DNA from: Lachnospiraceae bacterium
GTDB taxonomy: Bacteria > Bacillota > Clostridia > Lachnospirales > Lachnospiraceae
NCBI GenBank assembly: GCA_016294075.1
Contig: JAEDCQ010000001.1
Coordinates: 310,001-374,000, forward strand
Length of the DNA: 64,000 nucleotides
Reading direction: 5' to 3'
A program made the position numbers and the translations under genes. Each line of letters begins with the position of its first letter. Within the stretch, counting starts at the first letter, position 1. A model generated the notes under the pieces. The model was not told the DNA's origin and did no database searches. It saw nothing but the letters and a program-made list of their open reading frames with translations. Shown here in pieces: positions 8,534-18,166 of the stretch.

Positions 8534-11152
8534 ATGGCATCGACTTCCGGCAGGAGAAAAACGACATCTTCCGGCAGAAAAAATGCAGGGAACAGACGTT
8601 CAAATACAAAACGGGGCAGAACAAACGAAGAACGTTTAGTCAGCAATGAGGTCTTACTGATTCTTGCGTTTGCAGTCGGAGTATTATTGTTTTTATGTAA
8701 TTTCGGTATTGTTGGTCCTGTCGGTGATTCTGTCAGCAGTGTTATGTTCGGCATTTTCGGACTTATGGCATACATTGCCCCCGTTTTTATATTTCTTGCA
8801 ATAGCATTCGGCATTTCCAATCAAGGCAACTTTCGTGCCGCAATGAAGCTTACGGCGGCAGTTATTCTTTTTCTTGCGATTGGAATGATTTGTGAGCTGT
8901 TTAGCGGAAACCTTCAGAGTATGGATACCTATTCGATAAAAGAATTATATGATTTTTCTTCACAAAATAAGAGTGGAGGAGGGGTTATTTCCGGTTCGCT
9001 TGCATATGGAATATATAGTCTTCTGGATATAGTGGGAACTGTTCTTGTATTGGTTGTAATCATAATTGTTTGTTTTGTTTTGATTACCGGCAAATCGGTT
9101 GTTAAAACCGTAAGTGAAGGCTCACAGAAGGTATATCATACAGCAAGGGATGATGCAGCTTATCGAAAAGAACAGGCGGACATTCGAAGAAAGGAACAAC
9201 AGAGAAGGAAAGAATCTGAGCGTAATACTAAGAAGGCTTTAGAATCGGGAAAAGAAGCGGAAAAGATTCTTAGAATGAATAAAAAAGTTTCCGGAGTTAT
9301 GCTTGATACCACAATAAAAGAATCGGCAGCTTCTGCTAATTTGCGTGATGATGTTCATGAAATTACCGTAAATGACATACCGGAAAGACCTGTTCGTATA
9401 GATGAGGAGACATCCGTCTATGCTGCAGACAGTACCCTTGAAAGTATTCGTATACATACAACTGCAATAAATCAGCCGCAAAATCTGGTTCCGGAGTATT
9501 TGACGGAAACAGTTACGACAAAGCCGAATCACTTTGTTAATAATAAAGAATCTGTAAAAAGCTATAATACGGAACGGGATTCAATTTCTAAAGAGTCGGC
9601 TGCTTCAGCAAAATCAAAAGAGCCGGAGCAGTCTTTGGCTCTTGCACAGGAGCTAAAAAAGAATGCTACACCCGGGGCAGTAAAGAAATATGTGCTTCCT
9701 CCCGTAAGCTTATTAAAACAATCAAAGGGAAACAGCAATGCTTCTTCTCCTTCACAATTACGGGAAACTGCTTTACATTTGCAAAATACATTAAAAACAT
9801 TTGGAGTTAATGTAACCGTAACAGACATTAGTCAGGGGCCGAGTGTTACCAGGTATGAATTACAGCCTGAGCCGGGGGTTAAGGTCAGCCGTATCGTGAA
9901 TCTTGCGGATGATATTAAATTGAATCTTGCAGCGGCAGACATTCGTATTGAAGCACCGATTCCGGGTAAATCGGCGGTAGGAATCGAGGTTCCGAATAAA
10001 GAGAACAGCGCTGTATCTTTTCGAGACCTGATAGAAAGCAAAGAATATAAGAATTTCCAGAGTAATATAGCATTTGCGGTTGGAAAGGATATCAGCGGGC
10101 AGGTTGTTGTCTCAGATATTGCTAAAATGCCGCATATGTTAATTGCTGGTGCAACGGGTTCCGGTAAATCGGTTTGTATAAATACGATTATTATGAGCAT
10201 TTTATACAAAGCACATCCGGATGATGTTAAATTGATTATGGTTGATCCTAAGGTTGTGGAGTTAAGTGTTTATAACGGAATTCCGCATTTGATGATTCCT
10301 GTCGTAACGGATCCCAAGAAAGCTGCAGCGGCTTTAAATTGGGGCGTAGCAGAAATGACTGACCGGTATAAAAAATTTGCGGATATGAATGTGCGGGATT
10401 TGAAGGGATATAATAAACAGGTTGAAGCTTTGCAGAAAAAAGGAGAGACCGGTGAACATACAAAGATGCCGCAGATTGTAATAATCGTAGACGAACTTGC
10501 GGATCTTATGATGGTAGCGGCCCATGAGGTAGAGGAATCGATTTGTCGTCTGGCCCAGCTTGCAAGAGCGGCAGGAATTCATTTGATTATTGCAACACAA
10601 AGACCGTCTGTAGATGTAATTACCGGGTTGATTAAGGCTAATATGCCAAGCCGTATTGCTTTTGCGGTATCAAGTGGTGTGGACTCCCGTACAATCCTGG
10701 ATATGAACGGTGCTGAAAAATTATTGGGAAAAGGAGATATGCTCTTTTATCCTCAGGGTTATACCAAGCCTGCACGTATACAGGGAGCCTTTATTTCGGA
10801 TGGAGAGGTGTCTGATGTCGTGGATTATCTTAAAAATCAGGCAATCGGAAATACATATGACCCTTCTGTAGAAGAAAAGATTAAAAACATCGGAAATTCC
10901 TCCGCAGGTTCACCGGGAGCCTCATCAAATGAATTGGACAGTTATTTTATAGAAGCCGGGAAATTTATTATCGAAAAGGATAAAGCATCCATCGGAATGC
11001 TTCAGCGTGTTTTCAAAATAGGCTTTAACCGTGCGGCAAGAATTATGGATCAGCTTGCAGAGGCCGGTGTTGTAGGTGAAGAAGAGGGAACGAAGCCACG
11101 CAGGGTTTTGATGAATATGGAACAATTTGAAGAATATATTGAGGAAGTATAA
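8534..11152 (+). CDS. ftsK: DNA translocase FtsK/SpoIIIE
   Basis: An 872-residue translocase. A basic, Ser/Arg-rich N-terminus is followed by about four membrane segments (residues 35-190), a charged low-complexity linker (190-390), a motor domain with Walker A GATGSGKSV near 540 and Walker B IIVDELADLMM near 650, and a C-terminal gamma winged-helix domain (from about 800, IGMLQRVFKIGFNRAARIMD) that reads KOPS/SRS polarity sequences. It pumps chromosomal DNA through the closing septum and, in spore formers, into the forespore. The sequence alone does not say whether it serves vegetative division, sporulation or both. ATG 8534 follows ATGAGGTG; promoter at 8468-8496. Confidence 0.96.
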   Translation: MASTSGRRKTTSSGRKNAGNRRSNTKRGRTNEERLVSNEVLLILAFAVGVLLFLCNFGIVGPVGDSVSSVMFGIFGLMAYIAPVFIFLAIAFGISNQGNFRAAMKLTAAVILFLAIGMICELFSGNLQSMDTYSIKELYDFSSQNKSGGGVISGSLAYGIYSLLDIVGTVLVLVVIIIVCFVLITGKSVVKTVSEGSQKVYHTARDDAAYRKEQADIRRKEQQRRKESERNTKKALESGKEAEKILRMNKKVSGVMLDTTIKESAASANLRDDVHEITVNDIPERPVRIDEETSVYAADSTLESIRIHTTAINQPQNLVPEYLTETVTTKPNHFVNNKESVKSYNTERDSISKESAASAKSKEPEQSLALAQELKKNATPGAVKKYVLPPVSLLKQSKGNSNASSPSQLRETALHLQNTLKTFGVNVTVTDISQGPSVTRYELQPEPGVKVSRIVNLADDIKLNLAAADIRIEAPIPGKSAVGIEVPNKENSAVSFRDLIESKEYKNFQSNIAFAVGKDISGQVVVSDIAKMPHMLIAGATGSGKSVCINTIIMSILYKAHPDDVKLIMVDPKVVELSVYNGIPHLMIPVVTDPKKAAAALNWGVAEMTDRYKKFADMNVRDLKGYNKQVEALQKKGETGEHTKMPQIVIIVDELADLMMVAAHEVEESICRLAQLARAAGIHLIIATQRPSVDVITGLIKANMPSRIAFAVSSGVDSRTILDMNGAEKLLGKGDMLFYPQGYTKPARIQGAFISDGEVSDVVDYLKNQAIGNTYDPSVEEKIKNIGNSSAGSPGASSNELDSYFIEAGKFIIEKDKASIGMLQRVFKIGFNRAARIMDQLAEAGVVGEEEGTKPRRVLMNMEQFEEYIEEV

Positions 11153-11185
11153 AGTGCCGTTTTGACGGAGAAATGAGAGGATACC

Positions 11186-12856
11186 ATGAAAACAGATATT
11201 GAAATTGCACAGGACGCAGAGTTAAAACCGATTGAGGAAATTGCAGCAAAGCTGGATTTGACTAAGAATGAACTGGAGTTATACGGTAATTACAAAGCAA
11301 AAATATCAGATGAATATTTAAAACGTATTCAGAAAAACCGGGACGGGAAGCTGATTTTGGTTACTGCAATCAACCCAACGCCTGCCGGAGAGGGAAAAAC
11401 GACTATTACGGTTGGTTTGGGACAGGCATTCGGAAAACTAAAAAAGAAAGCGGTTATTGCCCTGCGTGAGCCATCGCTGGGACCATGCTTTGGAATTAAG
11501 GGCGGTGCCGCAGGAGGCGGATACTCCCAGGTTGTTCCGATGGAAGATTTAAATTTGCATTTTACAGGTGATTTTCATGCAATTACTTCTGCCAACAATC
11601 TTCTTGCTGCATTATTGGATAATCATATTCAGCAGGGGAATGAATTACGCATTGACCCGCGCCAGATTGTCTGGAAAAGATGTCTGGACATGAATGACCG
11701 TGTTCTTCGTAATATTGTAGTCGGACTAGGAAATAAAACAGACGGAATGGTAAGAGAGGATCATTTTATTATCACGGTTGCTTCTGAAATAATGGCAATT
11801 TTATGTCTTGCATATGATATGGATGATTTAAAAAAACGTCTTTCTGCCATTGTTGTTGCATATGATTATGACGGTAATCCTGTAACTGCCGGAGATTTAC
11901 GGGCAGTAGGTGCTATGGCGGCTCTTTTAAAGGATGCACTAAAGCCGAATATCATACAGACTTTGGAACATACGCCTGCACTTGTACATGGCGGACCGTT
12001 TGCAAATATTGCACATGGCTGCAATTCCGTGCGTGCAACGAAGGCTGCATTAAAAATGGCGGATTATGTTATTACAGAGGCGGGATTCGGTGCTGATTTG
12101 GGTGCCGAAAAATTCTTTGACATAAAATGCCGTATGTCCGGTATTAAACCGGATGCAGTTGTTTTGGTGGCAACAATTCGAGCATTAAAATATAATGGCG
12201 GTGTTAAAAAAGAAGATTTATCCATACCTAATCCGGATGCATTAAAATCAGGTATATGCAATCTTGAAAAGCATATTGAAAATCTTCAGAAATATGGTGT
12301 TCCTGTTATTGTCACGTTAAATGCTTTTGTTACCGATACAGATGAAGAAACTGCATATGTTCGTCAGTTCTGTGAGGAACGCGGCTGCGATTTCGCTCTT
12401 TCCAGAGTCTGGGAAAAGGGCGGAGAAGGCGGAATTGAGCTTGCCGAAACTGTCTTACATACATTAGAAAATAAAGCCGGTAATTTCCGTGTATTGTATG
12501 ATGAAAATCTTCCGATTAAAGAAAAAATCAGTATTATTGCGAAAGAGATATATGGAGCAACAAATGTAAGCTTCGTGGGAAATGCTTCAAAACAGATTAA
12601 AAGATTGGAAGAATTGGGATTTGGTAATTTACCTGTCTGTATTGCAAAAACGCAATATTCCCTTTCGGATGATCAAACCCTTCTTGGCCGTCCCGAAAAC
12701 TTTACTCTTACGGTAAGGGATGTTTATGTATCGGCAGGTGCAGGGTTTATTGTGGTTCTTACAGGTAGTGTTATGACAATGCCGGGACTGCCGAAAAAAC
12801 CGGCTGCATATTCAATTGATGTTGACAATAACGGTATGATTACAGGTTTATTCTGA
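11186..12856 (+). CDS. fhs: Formate--tetrahydrofolate ligase
   Basis: A 556-residue full-length formyl-THF synthetase. It has the ATP loop TPAGEGKTT near residue 67, the conserved EPSLGPCFGIKGGAAGGG segment near 95-112 and the LTGDFHAI-type region (FTGDFHAITSANNL). It makes 10-formyl-THF from formate, THF and ATP, feeding purine synthesis and one-carbon metabolism; in acetogens it belongs to the Wood-Ljungdahl pathway, but no other gene of that pathway lies here. The start ATG 11186 follows GAGAGGA. It is 33 bases downstream of ftsK, separated by a small CCGT/ACGG hairpin, so co-transcription is possible. A 5-formyl-THF cyclo-ligase gene lies at 27531. Confidence 0.97.
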   Translation: MKTDIEIAQDAELKPIEEIAAKLDLTKNELELYGNYKAKISDEYLKRIQKNRDGKLILVTAINPTPAGEGKTTITVGLGQAFGKLKKKAVIALREPSLGPCFGIKGGAAGGGYSQVVPMEDLNLHFTGDFHAITSANNLLAALLDNHIQQGNELRIDPRQIVWKRCLDMNDRVLRNIVVGLGNKTDGMVREDHFIITVASEIMAILCLAYDMDDLKKRLSAIVVAYDYDGNPVTAGDLRAVGAMAALLKDALKPNIIQTLEHTPALVHGGPFANIAHGCNSVRATKAALKMADYVITEAGFGADLGAEKFFDIKCRMSGIKPDAVVLVATIRALKYNGGVKKEDLSIPNPDALKSGICNLEKHIENLQKYGVPVIVTLNAFVTDTDEETAYVRQFCEERGCDFALSRVWEKGGEGGIELAETVLHTLENKAGNFRVLYDENLPIKEKISIIAKEIYGATNVSFVGNASKQIKRLEELGFGNLPVCIAKTQYSLSDDQTLLGRPENFTLTVRDVYVSAGAGFIVVLTGSVMTMPGLPKKPAAYSIDVDNNGMITGLF

Positions 12857-12883
12857 TTTTATGTAAGTATTTAGGAGTATTTT

Positions 12884-14320
12884 ATGAAGTGTCCAAACTG
12901 TGGGGAAACGCTCAAAAAAGATTTCCTTTACTGTGAAAAGTGCGGAGAGGAAATTCGAATTGTTCCTGATTTTGAGCCCGAAATAGAAAACAGCATAATT
13001 GAGACACTTTCTGCGGTTGTTTTGGATATGGCTCCTTCTGATCAAGAAACGGATAAGGAAGCGCAGGAAGAAAATATGGATATGGAATTTGCTATTGTTT
13101 CCGAAAAGAAATTAAAAAGGCGGATTCTGATTGGTATTTCCTTATTATGTCTTTTGTTATTAGGCATTTTTGCGTTCTTTTTTATAAGAGGGATTTATCA
13201 GGATAAATATTACAGGATTCAGGTAGAAAATGCGCAGTTATTGTATAATCGGAAAAATTATGAAGAAGCCATTGCATATTATGAAAAAGCATTAAAAATG
13301 GAATATGATGTATCATTATTGATTTCATACGCTGATTGTCTGGCTGAAATGGGGCATACAGACCAGGCTTTATCAAATTATTATGCGGTTATTGAGGAAG
13401 AACCCGATAATGAAATGGCATATGCCCGCATTATTGCAATTTATGAAAAGCAGGAGAATTATGAGGAAATCAATAATCTGCTTATCTCCTGCAATAATCA
13501 GGTTATACAAAATGCATTTCAGAATTATATGACGGCAGATCCTGTATTCAGTCATGAAGGTGGCATCTACAACCATGTAATTCCCTTGAAAATACAGGCA
13601 CCTACTACCGGAAGTGTTTATTATTCTTTAGACGGCTCCGACCCTTTGATACGCAGAATAGAATATACATCTCCAATCTTTCTGCAAAACGGCGAATATG
13701 ATGTAAAAGCTGTATTTGTAAACGATTACGGACTTACAAGTAATATTGTTGAAGCGGAGTACGTTGTTGAGGGTACGCAGCCCGAAACTCCCGTTGTATT
13801 ACCGGAAAGTGGTCAATTCACTGTCCCGCAGATGATATCTGTTACCGTTCCGGACGGCTGTACGGTTTATTATACGACAGACGGAACCATGCCGGATGAG
13901 ACATGCTCTATATATGGTGAACCGATGCCGATGAAGGAAGGAGTTACAAATTATCGTTTTGTTGCATTCAGTCAGGAGGGAGTATACAGTGAGATAACGG
14001 CAAGAAGTTATCAGCTTACGGTGGAAACGACACTTACTGCTGTAGAATCGGTATACCGACTCCGTCAAAGACTTTTGGAATTGGACAGAATTCTTGATTT
14101 AGAAGGTAGCCTTCCGAATATGAGCGGTAAGAACATATATGTATATAACTCTATCCGCATTGTTCAGGATAAGATTATGCATGTTATTTTTGAATATTAT
14201 CAGGAAGGAAATAATTCACGTAATATGACAGGAAATATATATGGTATCGATGTTTCAAACGGTTATGTATATAAAATTATAAAGGACGAGAGTGGTGCGG
14301 AAACGCTTGAACCGGTATAA
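12884..14320 (+). CDS. Zinc-ribbon, TPR and chitobiase-C-like repeat membrane protein, function unknown
   Basis: A 478-residue protein. Residues 1-25 form a zinc ribbon (CPNCGE, then CEKCGEE). One membrane helix follows at about 85-107, then TPR-like repeats (about 112-205, NRKNYEEAIAYYEKAL). Next come two beta repeats of the chitobiase/FN3-associated type (VYYSLDGSDP near 245, VYYTTDGTMP near 328). The C-terminal 100 residues resemble nothing I know. The topology should place the zinc ribbon inside the cell and the repeats outside. Such combinations are common in Lachnospiraceae and are presumed to be envelope-associated; substrate or partner unknown. ATG 12884 follows TAGGAG, 27 bases after fhs. 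Confidence 0.82.
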   Translation: MKCPNCGETLKKDFLYCEKCGEEIRIVPDFEPEIENSIIETLSAVVLDMAPSDQETDKEAQEENMDMEFAIVSEKKLKRRILIGISLLCLLLLGIFAFFFIRGIYQDKYYRIQVENAQLLYNRKNYEEAIAYYEKALKMEYDVSLLISYADCLAEMGHTDQALSNYYAVIEEEPDNEMAYARIIAIYEKQENYEEINNLLISCNNQVIQNAFQNYMTADPVFSHEGGIYNHVIPLKIQAPTTGSVYYSLDGSDPLIRRIEYTSPIFLQNGEYDVKAVFVNDYGLTSNIVEAEYVVEGTQPETPVVLPESGQFTVPQMISVTVPDGCTVYYTTDGTMPDETCSIYGEPMPMKEGVTNYRFVAFSQEGVYSEITARSYQLTVETTLTAVESVYRLRQRLLELDRILDLEGSLPNMSGKNIYVYNSIRIVQDKIMHVIFEYYQEGNNSRNMTGNIYGIDVSNGYVYKIIKDESGAETLEPV

Positions 14321-14344
14321 ACCCACATAAATATGATATTTATG

Positions 14345-14403
14345 TTGATTTTTAGGGAAAAAAAAGATAATATAGATAGGAAAATGCTTTAACGTACTAA
14401 AGC
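14345..14403 (+). promoter_or_regulatory. Candidate promoter and operator-like inverted repeat upstream of nfnA
   Basis: TTGATT (14345-14350) and TAATAT (14368-14373) are 17 bases apart. About 12 bases further on, GCTTTA (14386-14391) and TAAAGC (14398-14403) form a perfect 6-base inverted repeat around ACGTAC, just before the ribosome site of nfnA. The repeat lies at or just after the expected transcription start, where a repressor could bind. It is not a Rex-type sequence. Both calls rest on pattern alone. Confidence 0.35.
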
Positions 14404-14418
14404 TTATAGGAGGATATT

Positions 14419-15300
14419 ATGTATAAAATTTTAAAAGCAGAAGAATTAACTGCCAATATCTTTTTAATGGTAGTAGAGGCAAAGCGTGTAGCAAAGCATT
14501 GTCTGCCGGGACAGTTTTTAATTGTTCGAACAGATGCTGACAGTGAGCGTATTCCGCTTACGATTTGTGATTACGACCGTGAAAACGGAACTGTTACAAT
14601 CGTATTTCAGATTGTCGGAGGAAGTACCGTTGAAATGTCTAAATTAAAAACCGGTGACTCATTCCATGATGTTGTAGGACCGTTAGGATGTCCATCCGAG
14701 CTCTGTGAAAAAACAAAAGAAGAATTGGATTCTATGAATATTTTGTTTGTTGCAGGTGGTGTCGGTACGGCTCCTGTGTATCCGCAGGTAAAATATCTTC
14801 ATGAGCTTGGTGTTAAAGCGGACGTTATTGTTGGTGCAAAAACCAAGGACTTACTGATTCTTGAAAAAGAAATGGACGCTGTTGCAGGCAATTTGTATGT
14901 AACAACCGATGATGGTTCTTATGGAAGAAGCGGCATGGTTACAAAAACAATTGAAGACCTTGTAAAAGAAGAAGGAAAGAAATATGATCTTTGTGTTGCA
15001 ATCGGTCCGATGATTATGATGAAATTTGTATGTAAAATGACAGAAAGCTTATCCATTCCTACAATTGTCAGTCTTAACCCGATTATGGTAGACGGAACGG
15101 GAATGTGTGGTGCATGCCGTGTAACAGTCGGCGATGAAATCAAGTTTGCCTGTGTTGACGGACCTGAATTCGATGGACATAAGGTTGATTTTGATGAGGC
15201 AATGAAACGTCAGCAGTTATATAAAACCGAAGAAGGAAGAGCATTCTTAAAAGCAAAGGAAGGCGATTCTCATCACGGCGGCTGCGGCAACTGCAACTAA
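14419..15300 (+). CDS. nfnA: NfnA: small subunit of NADH-dependent ferredoxin:NADP+ oxidoreductase
   Basis: A 293-residue ferredoxin-NADP reductase-like flavoprotein: FAD domain (about 1-95, ERIPLTICDYD), NAD-binding domain with AGGVGTAPVYPQ near 112, and a [2Fe-2S] segment near 218-240 (DGTGMCGACRVTVGDE, then FACVDGPEFDG). In the Thermotoga NfnA structure an Asp and three Cys bind this cluster, and all four are present here. With NfnB it forms the electron-bifurcating transhydrogenase that uses NADH plus reduced ferredoxin to make NADPH. The family is also annotated as sulfide dehydrogenase or dihydroorotate dehydrogenase-like. The last dozen residues carry an extra His/Cys tail (SHHGGCGNCN). 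Confidence 0.92.
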   Translation: MYKILKAEELTANIFLMVVEAKRVAKHCLPGQFLIVRTDADSERIPLTICDYDRENGTVTIVFQIVGGSTVEMSKLKTGDSFHDVVGPLGCPSELCEKTKEELDSMNILFVAGGVGTAPVYPQVKYLHELGVKADVIVGAKTKDLLILEKEMDAVAGNLYVTTDDGSYGRSGMVTKTIEDLVKEEGKKYDLCVAIGPMIMMKFVCKMTESLSIPTIVSLNPIMVDGTGMCGACRVTVGDEIKFACVDGPEFDGHKVDFDEAMKRQQLYKTEEGRAFLKAKEGDSHHGGCGNCN

Positions 15301-15337
15301 ATTACCTATAATAGAGATAAATTGAGAGGAAAATAAA

Positions 15338-16720
15338 ATGGATGTTTTAAAGAAAGTTCCTGTTCGTGAGCAGGATGCAAAAGAAAGAGCTGCTAATTTT
15401 GAAGAGGTTTGTCTCGGATACAATTTAGAAGAAGCAAAAGAAGAAGCTGCCAGATGTATTAATTGTAAGAATGCGCAGTGTATTAAAGGCTGTCCTGTTT
15501 CTATTAATATCCCGGGATTTATTGATAAGGTTAAGGAAGGGGATATAGAAGCGGCATATCAGATTATTTCAGACGCAAGTGCGCTTCCTGCAATTTGCGG
15601 TCGTGTATGCCCTCAGGAAAGTCAGTGTGAAGGTAAATGTATCCGCGGTATTAAGGGTGAACCGATATCAATCGGAAAATTGGAGCGTTTTGTTGCGGAT
15701 TGGGCAGGCGATAATAATATCAAGCCTGCGGTAAATGCAGAAAAGAAAAATAAGAAGGTTGCTGTAATCGGTTCCGGACCGTCCGGTCTTACATGTGCAG
15801 GCGACCTTGCTAAAATGGGCTATGACGTTACGATTTTTGAAGCGCTTCATGAGGCAGGCGGCGTATTGGTATATGGTATTCCGGAATTCCGTCTTCCTAA
15901 AACAAAGGTTGTAGCAAAAGAAATTGAAAATGTGAAAGCTTTAGGCGTTAAGATTGAAACAAATGTTGTTGTAGGTAAAGCGGTCACAATCGATGAATTG
16001 TTAGAAGAGGAAGGCTTCAGTGCCGTATTTATCGGCTCCGGTGCAGGATTACCTAAATTTATGGGTATTCCGGGTGAAACAGCTAACGGTGTATTTTCGG
16101 CAAATGAGTATCTGACAAGAAGTAATTTAATGAAATCCTTCGATGAAAACAGTACAACACCTATTATGAGAGGAAAGAAGGTTGCTGTAGTCGGTGGCGG
16201 AAATGTTGCAATGGATGCTGCAAGAACAGCACTTCGTCTTGGAAGTGAAGTGCATATTATTTACAGAAGAAGTGAAGAGGAATTACCTGCACGTGTGGAA
16301 GAGGTGCATCATGCAAAAGAAGAAGGGATTATCTTTGACTTATTGACTAATCCGGTCGAAATTCTTAAAGATGAAAACGGATGGGTAAACGGTATAAAAT
16401 GTATTCGTATGGAATTGGGTGAACCCGATGCTTCCGGAAGAAGACGTCCTGTAGAAGTGCCCGGCAGTGAATTTGTTATTGATGTGGATACTGTTATCAT
16501 GTCCCTCGGCACTTCTCCAAATCCGTTGATTTCTTCTACCACAAAAGGACTTGAAGTAAACGGTCATAAATGTATTATTGCGTCTGAAGATACAGGTGCA
16601 ACATCTAAAGAAGGCGTTTATGCCGGTGGCGATGCCGTAACAGGTGCTGCAACTGTTATCTTGGCAATGGGAGCAGGAAAAGCTGCTGCAAAAGGAATTG
16701 ATGAATATTTATCCAAGTAA
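15338..16720 (+). CDS. nfnB: NfnB: large subunit of NADH-dependent ferredoxin:NADP+ oxidoreductase (GltA-like)
   Basis: A 460-residue protein of the glutamate-synthase small-subunit family. The N-terminal domain carries cysteines for two [4Fe-4S] clusters (CINCKNAQCIKGCP near 41, CGRVCPQESQCEGKC near 87). A pyridine nucleotide-disulfide oxidoreductase core follows with FAD loop GSGPSGLTCAG near 148 and NADP loop GGGNVAMDAARTA near 287. It directly follows nfnA (37 bases), the standard nfnAB order, so transhydrogenase is much more likely than a stand-alone glutamate synthase subunit; no large GltB subunit is present. A good AGAGGAAA site precedes ATG 15338. Confidence 0.93.
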   Translation: MDVLKKVPVREQDAKERAANFEEVCLGYNLEEAKEEAARCINCKNAQCIKGCPVSINIPGFIDKVKEGDIEAAYQIISDASALPAICGRVCPQESQCEGKCIRGIKGEPISIGKLERFVADWAGDNNIKPAVNAEKKNKKVAVIGSGPSGLTCAGDLAKMGYDVTIFEALHEAGGVLVYGIPEFRLPKTKVVAKEIENVKALGVKIETNVVVGKAVTIDELLEEEGFSAVFIGSGAGLPKFMGIPGETANGVFSANEYLTRSNLMKSFDENSTTPIMRGKKVAVVGGGNVAMDAARTALRLGSEVHIIYRRSEEELPARVEEVHHAKEEGIIFDLLTNPVEILKDENGWVNGIKCIRMELGEPDASGRRRPVEVPGSEFVIDVDTVIMSLGTSPNPLISSTTKGLEVNGHKCIIASEDTGATSKEGVYAGGDAVTGAATVILAMGAGKAAAKGIDEYLSK

Positions 16721-16734
16721 TAAAGGAGAGTCGT

Positions 16735-17565
16735 ATGCCCTGGTGTCCAAAATGTAAAAATGAGTATAAAGAAGGATATACGGTTTGTGCTGATTGTGGT
16801 TCAAACCTGGTCGATTCTTTAGATAACGGTCCGGTTGCAATTTATTTCGGAACGGAAGCAGAATTATATGAGATATGTAATTTTATGACATCAAACGGAA
16901 TAAGCAAAGTTCAGGTGTCTTTTGATGAAAAAGAAGACATATATGAACTTCTGGTTCCGTCTGCAGATGTTTCGGAGGCACAAAAGCAGCTTCGTGTATA
17001 TCTTTCCCGTATCGCTGCGCCGAGAATGCAGGCAGAAACGGAAAATAATGACGTTACAAATGCAACGGACAGCAAAGAAGCCGAATTTTATAACGGACCA
17101 TACGAGGAAGCAGAAAAAAAAGCAGAGGACTACAAATCCGGTGCCGATACGCTTTTACTTGTCGGAACATTGGGAATTATTGCATTGGTATTATTAAATC
17201 TCGGCATTATCCCGATTTCCCTGACAGGATTTACCAAAATGCTTATTACTGGTGTAATGGGCTCAATGTTTGTGATTTTTCTTCTGCTTGGATTTTTTTC
17301 ACGTAAATCATATCGTATGTTTAAAGAAAAGGCAGGCAGTGAAAAGGATATAAAACAAGAGCTTCATGATTATCTGACTGAGATTATTTCTCCCGATACG
17401 TTTGATGAAGGTCTGACGGATGATTCCCCTTCCATGGAAATTCTTTATTTCAGAAGAACGGAAAAAATGAAGGAGTTGATTCGAAATTATTCAGATTCGT
17501 TAGATGCTTCTTTTGTTGAATATGTCATTGAGGAGATTTATCCGGAAATTTTTGAACAGATATGA
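16735..17565 (+). CDS. Zinc-ribbon membrane protein, function unknown
   Basis: A 276-residue protein. It starts with a zinc ribbon (WCPKCKNEYKEGYTVCADCG), then a small alpha/beta domain (about 30-90) resembling the DUF2007 signal-transducing fold, an acidic linker, and two hydrophobic segments (about 138-157 and 165-188). The C-terminal helical domain ends with FVEYVIEEIYPEIFEQI. I recognise no enzyme motif. It follows nfnB by 14 bases with an AAAGGAG site, and its stop overlaps the start of rlmH by 4 bases (ATGA), so it sits in the nfn-rlmH operon. A regulatory or assembly role is only a guess. Confidence 0.8.
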   Translation: MPWCPKCKNEYKEGYTVCADCGSNLVDSLDNGPVAIYFGTEAELYEICNFMTSNGISKVQVSFDEKEDIYELLVPSADVSEAQKQLRVYLSRIAAPRMQAETENNDVTNATDSKEAEFYNGPYEEAEKKAEDYKSGADTLLLVGTLGIIALVLLNLGIIPISLTGFTKMLITGVMGSMFVIFLLLGFFSRKSYRMFKEKAGSEKDIKQELHDYLTEIISPDTFDEGLTDDSPSMEILYFRRTEKMKELIRNYSDSLDASFVEYVIEEIYPEIFEQI

Positions 17566-18041
17566 AAATAACAATTATAGCTGTAGGGAAAATAAAAGAA
17601 AAATTCTTCAGGGATGCTGTTGCGGAATATGAAAAACGCCTTTCAAAATACTGTAGACTGCATATTATAGAAACAGCCGATGAAAAAACGACGGAACAGG
17701 CTTCAGAGGCTGTTAATCGCCAGATCCTTGTGAAAGAAGGAGAACGGATAATAAATCTTATACCCAAAGATTCGTTTGTAATACCGCTTGTTATTGAGGG
17801 AAAGAAATACAATTCTTTGGAATTTGCCGATATGATTTCTCGTATCACATTAAAAGGAAACAGTCATATTACATTTATTATCGGGGGCTCTTTGGGAATC
17901 TGGGAGGAAATTAAAAAAAATGGTGATGCGGCAATCAGTTTTTCGGATATGACATTTCCGCATCAGTTAATGCGGGTTATATTATTGGAGCAAATATATC
18001 GGGCATTCCGTATTATCAATAATGAACCTTATCATAAATAG
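17562..18041 (+). CDS. rlmH: 23S rRNA pseudouridine-1915 N3-methyltransferase RlmH
   Basis: A 159-residue SPOUT methyltransferase, exactly the family length. It opens with MKITIIAVGKIKEKF, has the SAM-binding knot FIIGGSLG near 106 and ends with the conserved EQIYRAFRIINNEPYHK. It methylates m3-pseudouridine in helix 69 of 23S rRNA, acting on assembled 70S ribosomes. The ATG overlaps the previous stop by 4 bases. It is the last gene of its operon; a very strong terminator follows directly. Confidence 0.97.
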   Translation: MKITIIAVGKIKEKFFRDAVAEYEKRLSKYCRLHIIETADEKTTEQASEAVNRQILVKEGERIINLIPKDSFVIPLVIEGKKYNSLEFADMISRITLKGNSHITFIIGGSLGIWEEIKKNGDAAISFSDMTFPHQLMRVILLEQIYRAFRIINNEPYHK

Positions 18042-18087
18042 AAAACAGCTGTATCTTATTTCAGGTAATAAGATACAGCTGTTTTTT
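18042..18087. terminator. Strong terminator after rlmH
   Basis: Two 19-base arms (18042-18060 and 18067-18085) are perfect inverted repeats around a 6-base loop. The right arm ends in T and is followed by more T. It is among the longest perfect hairpins in the window, and its A-rich left end could also terminate minus-strand transcripts. Confidence 0.92.
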
Positions 18088-18166
18088 ACATAAAGATGGC
18101 TTGCGAAGAGAGACATCCGTTGTTTGTATACAGCATATCTTCAGCGGATTTTTCATAGAATACAAT

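Noticed and set aside
14326..14350. CATAAATA/TATTTATG hairpin followed by TTGATTTTT as a terminator after the zinc-ribbon/TPR gene
   Set aside because: The stem has only A-T pairs except at one end and the T tract is interrupted; the TTGATT fits better as a -35 box.
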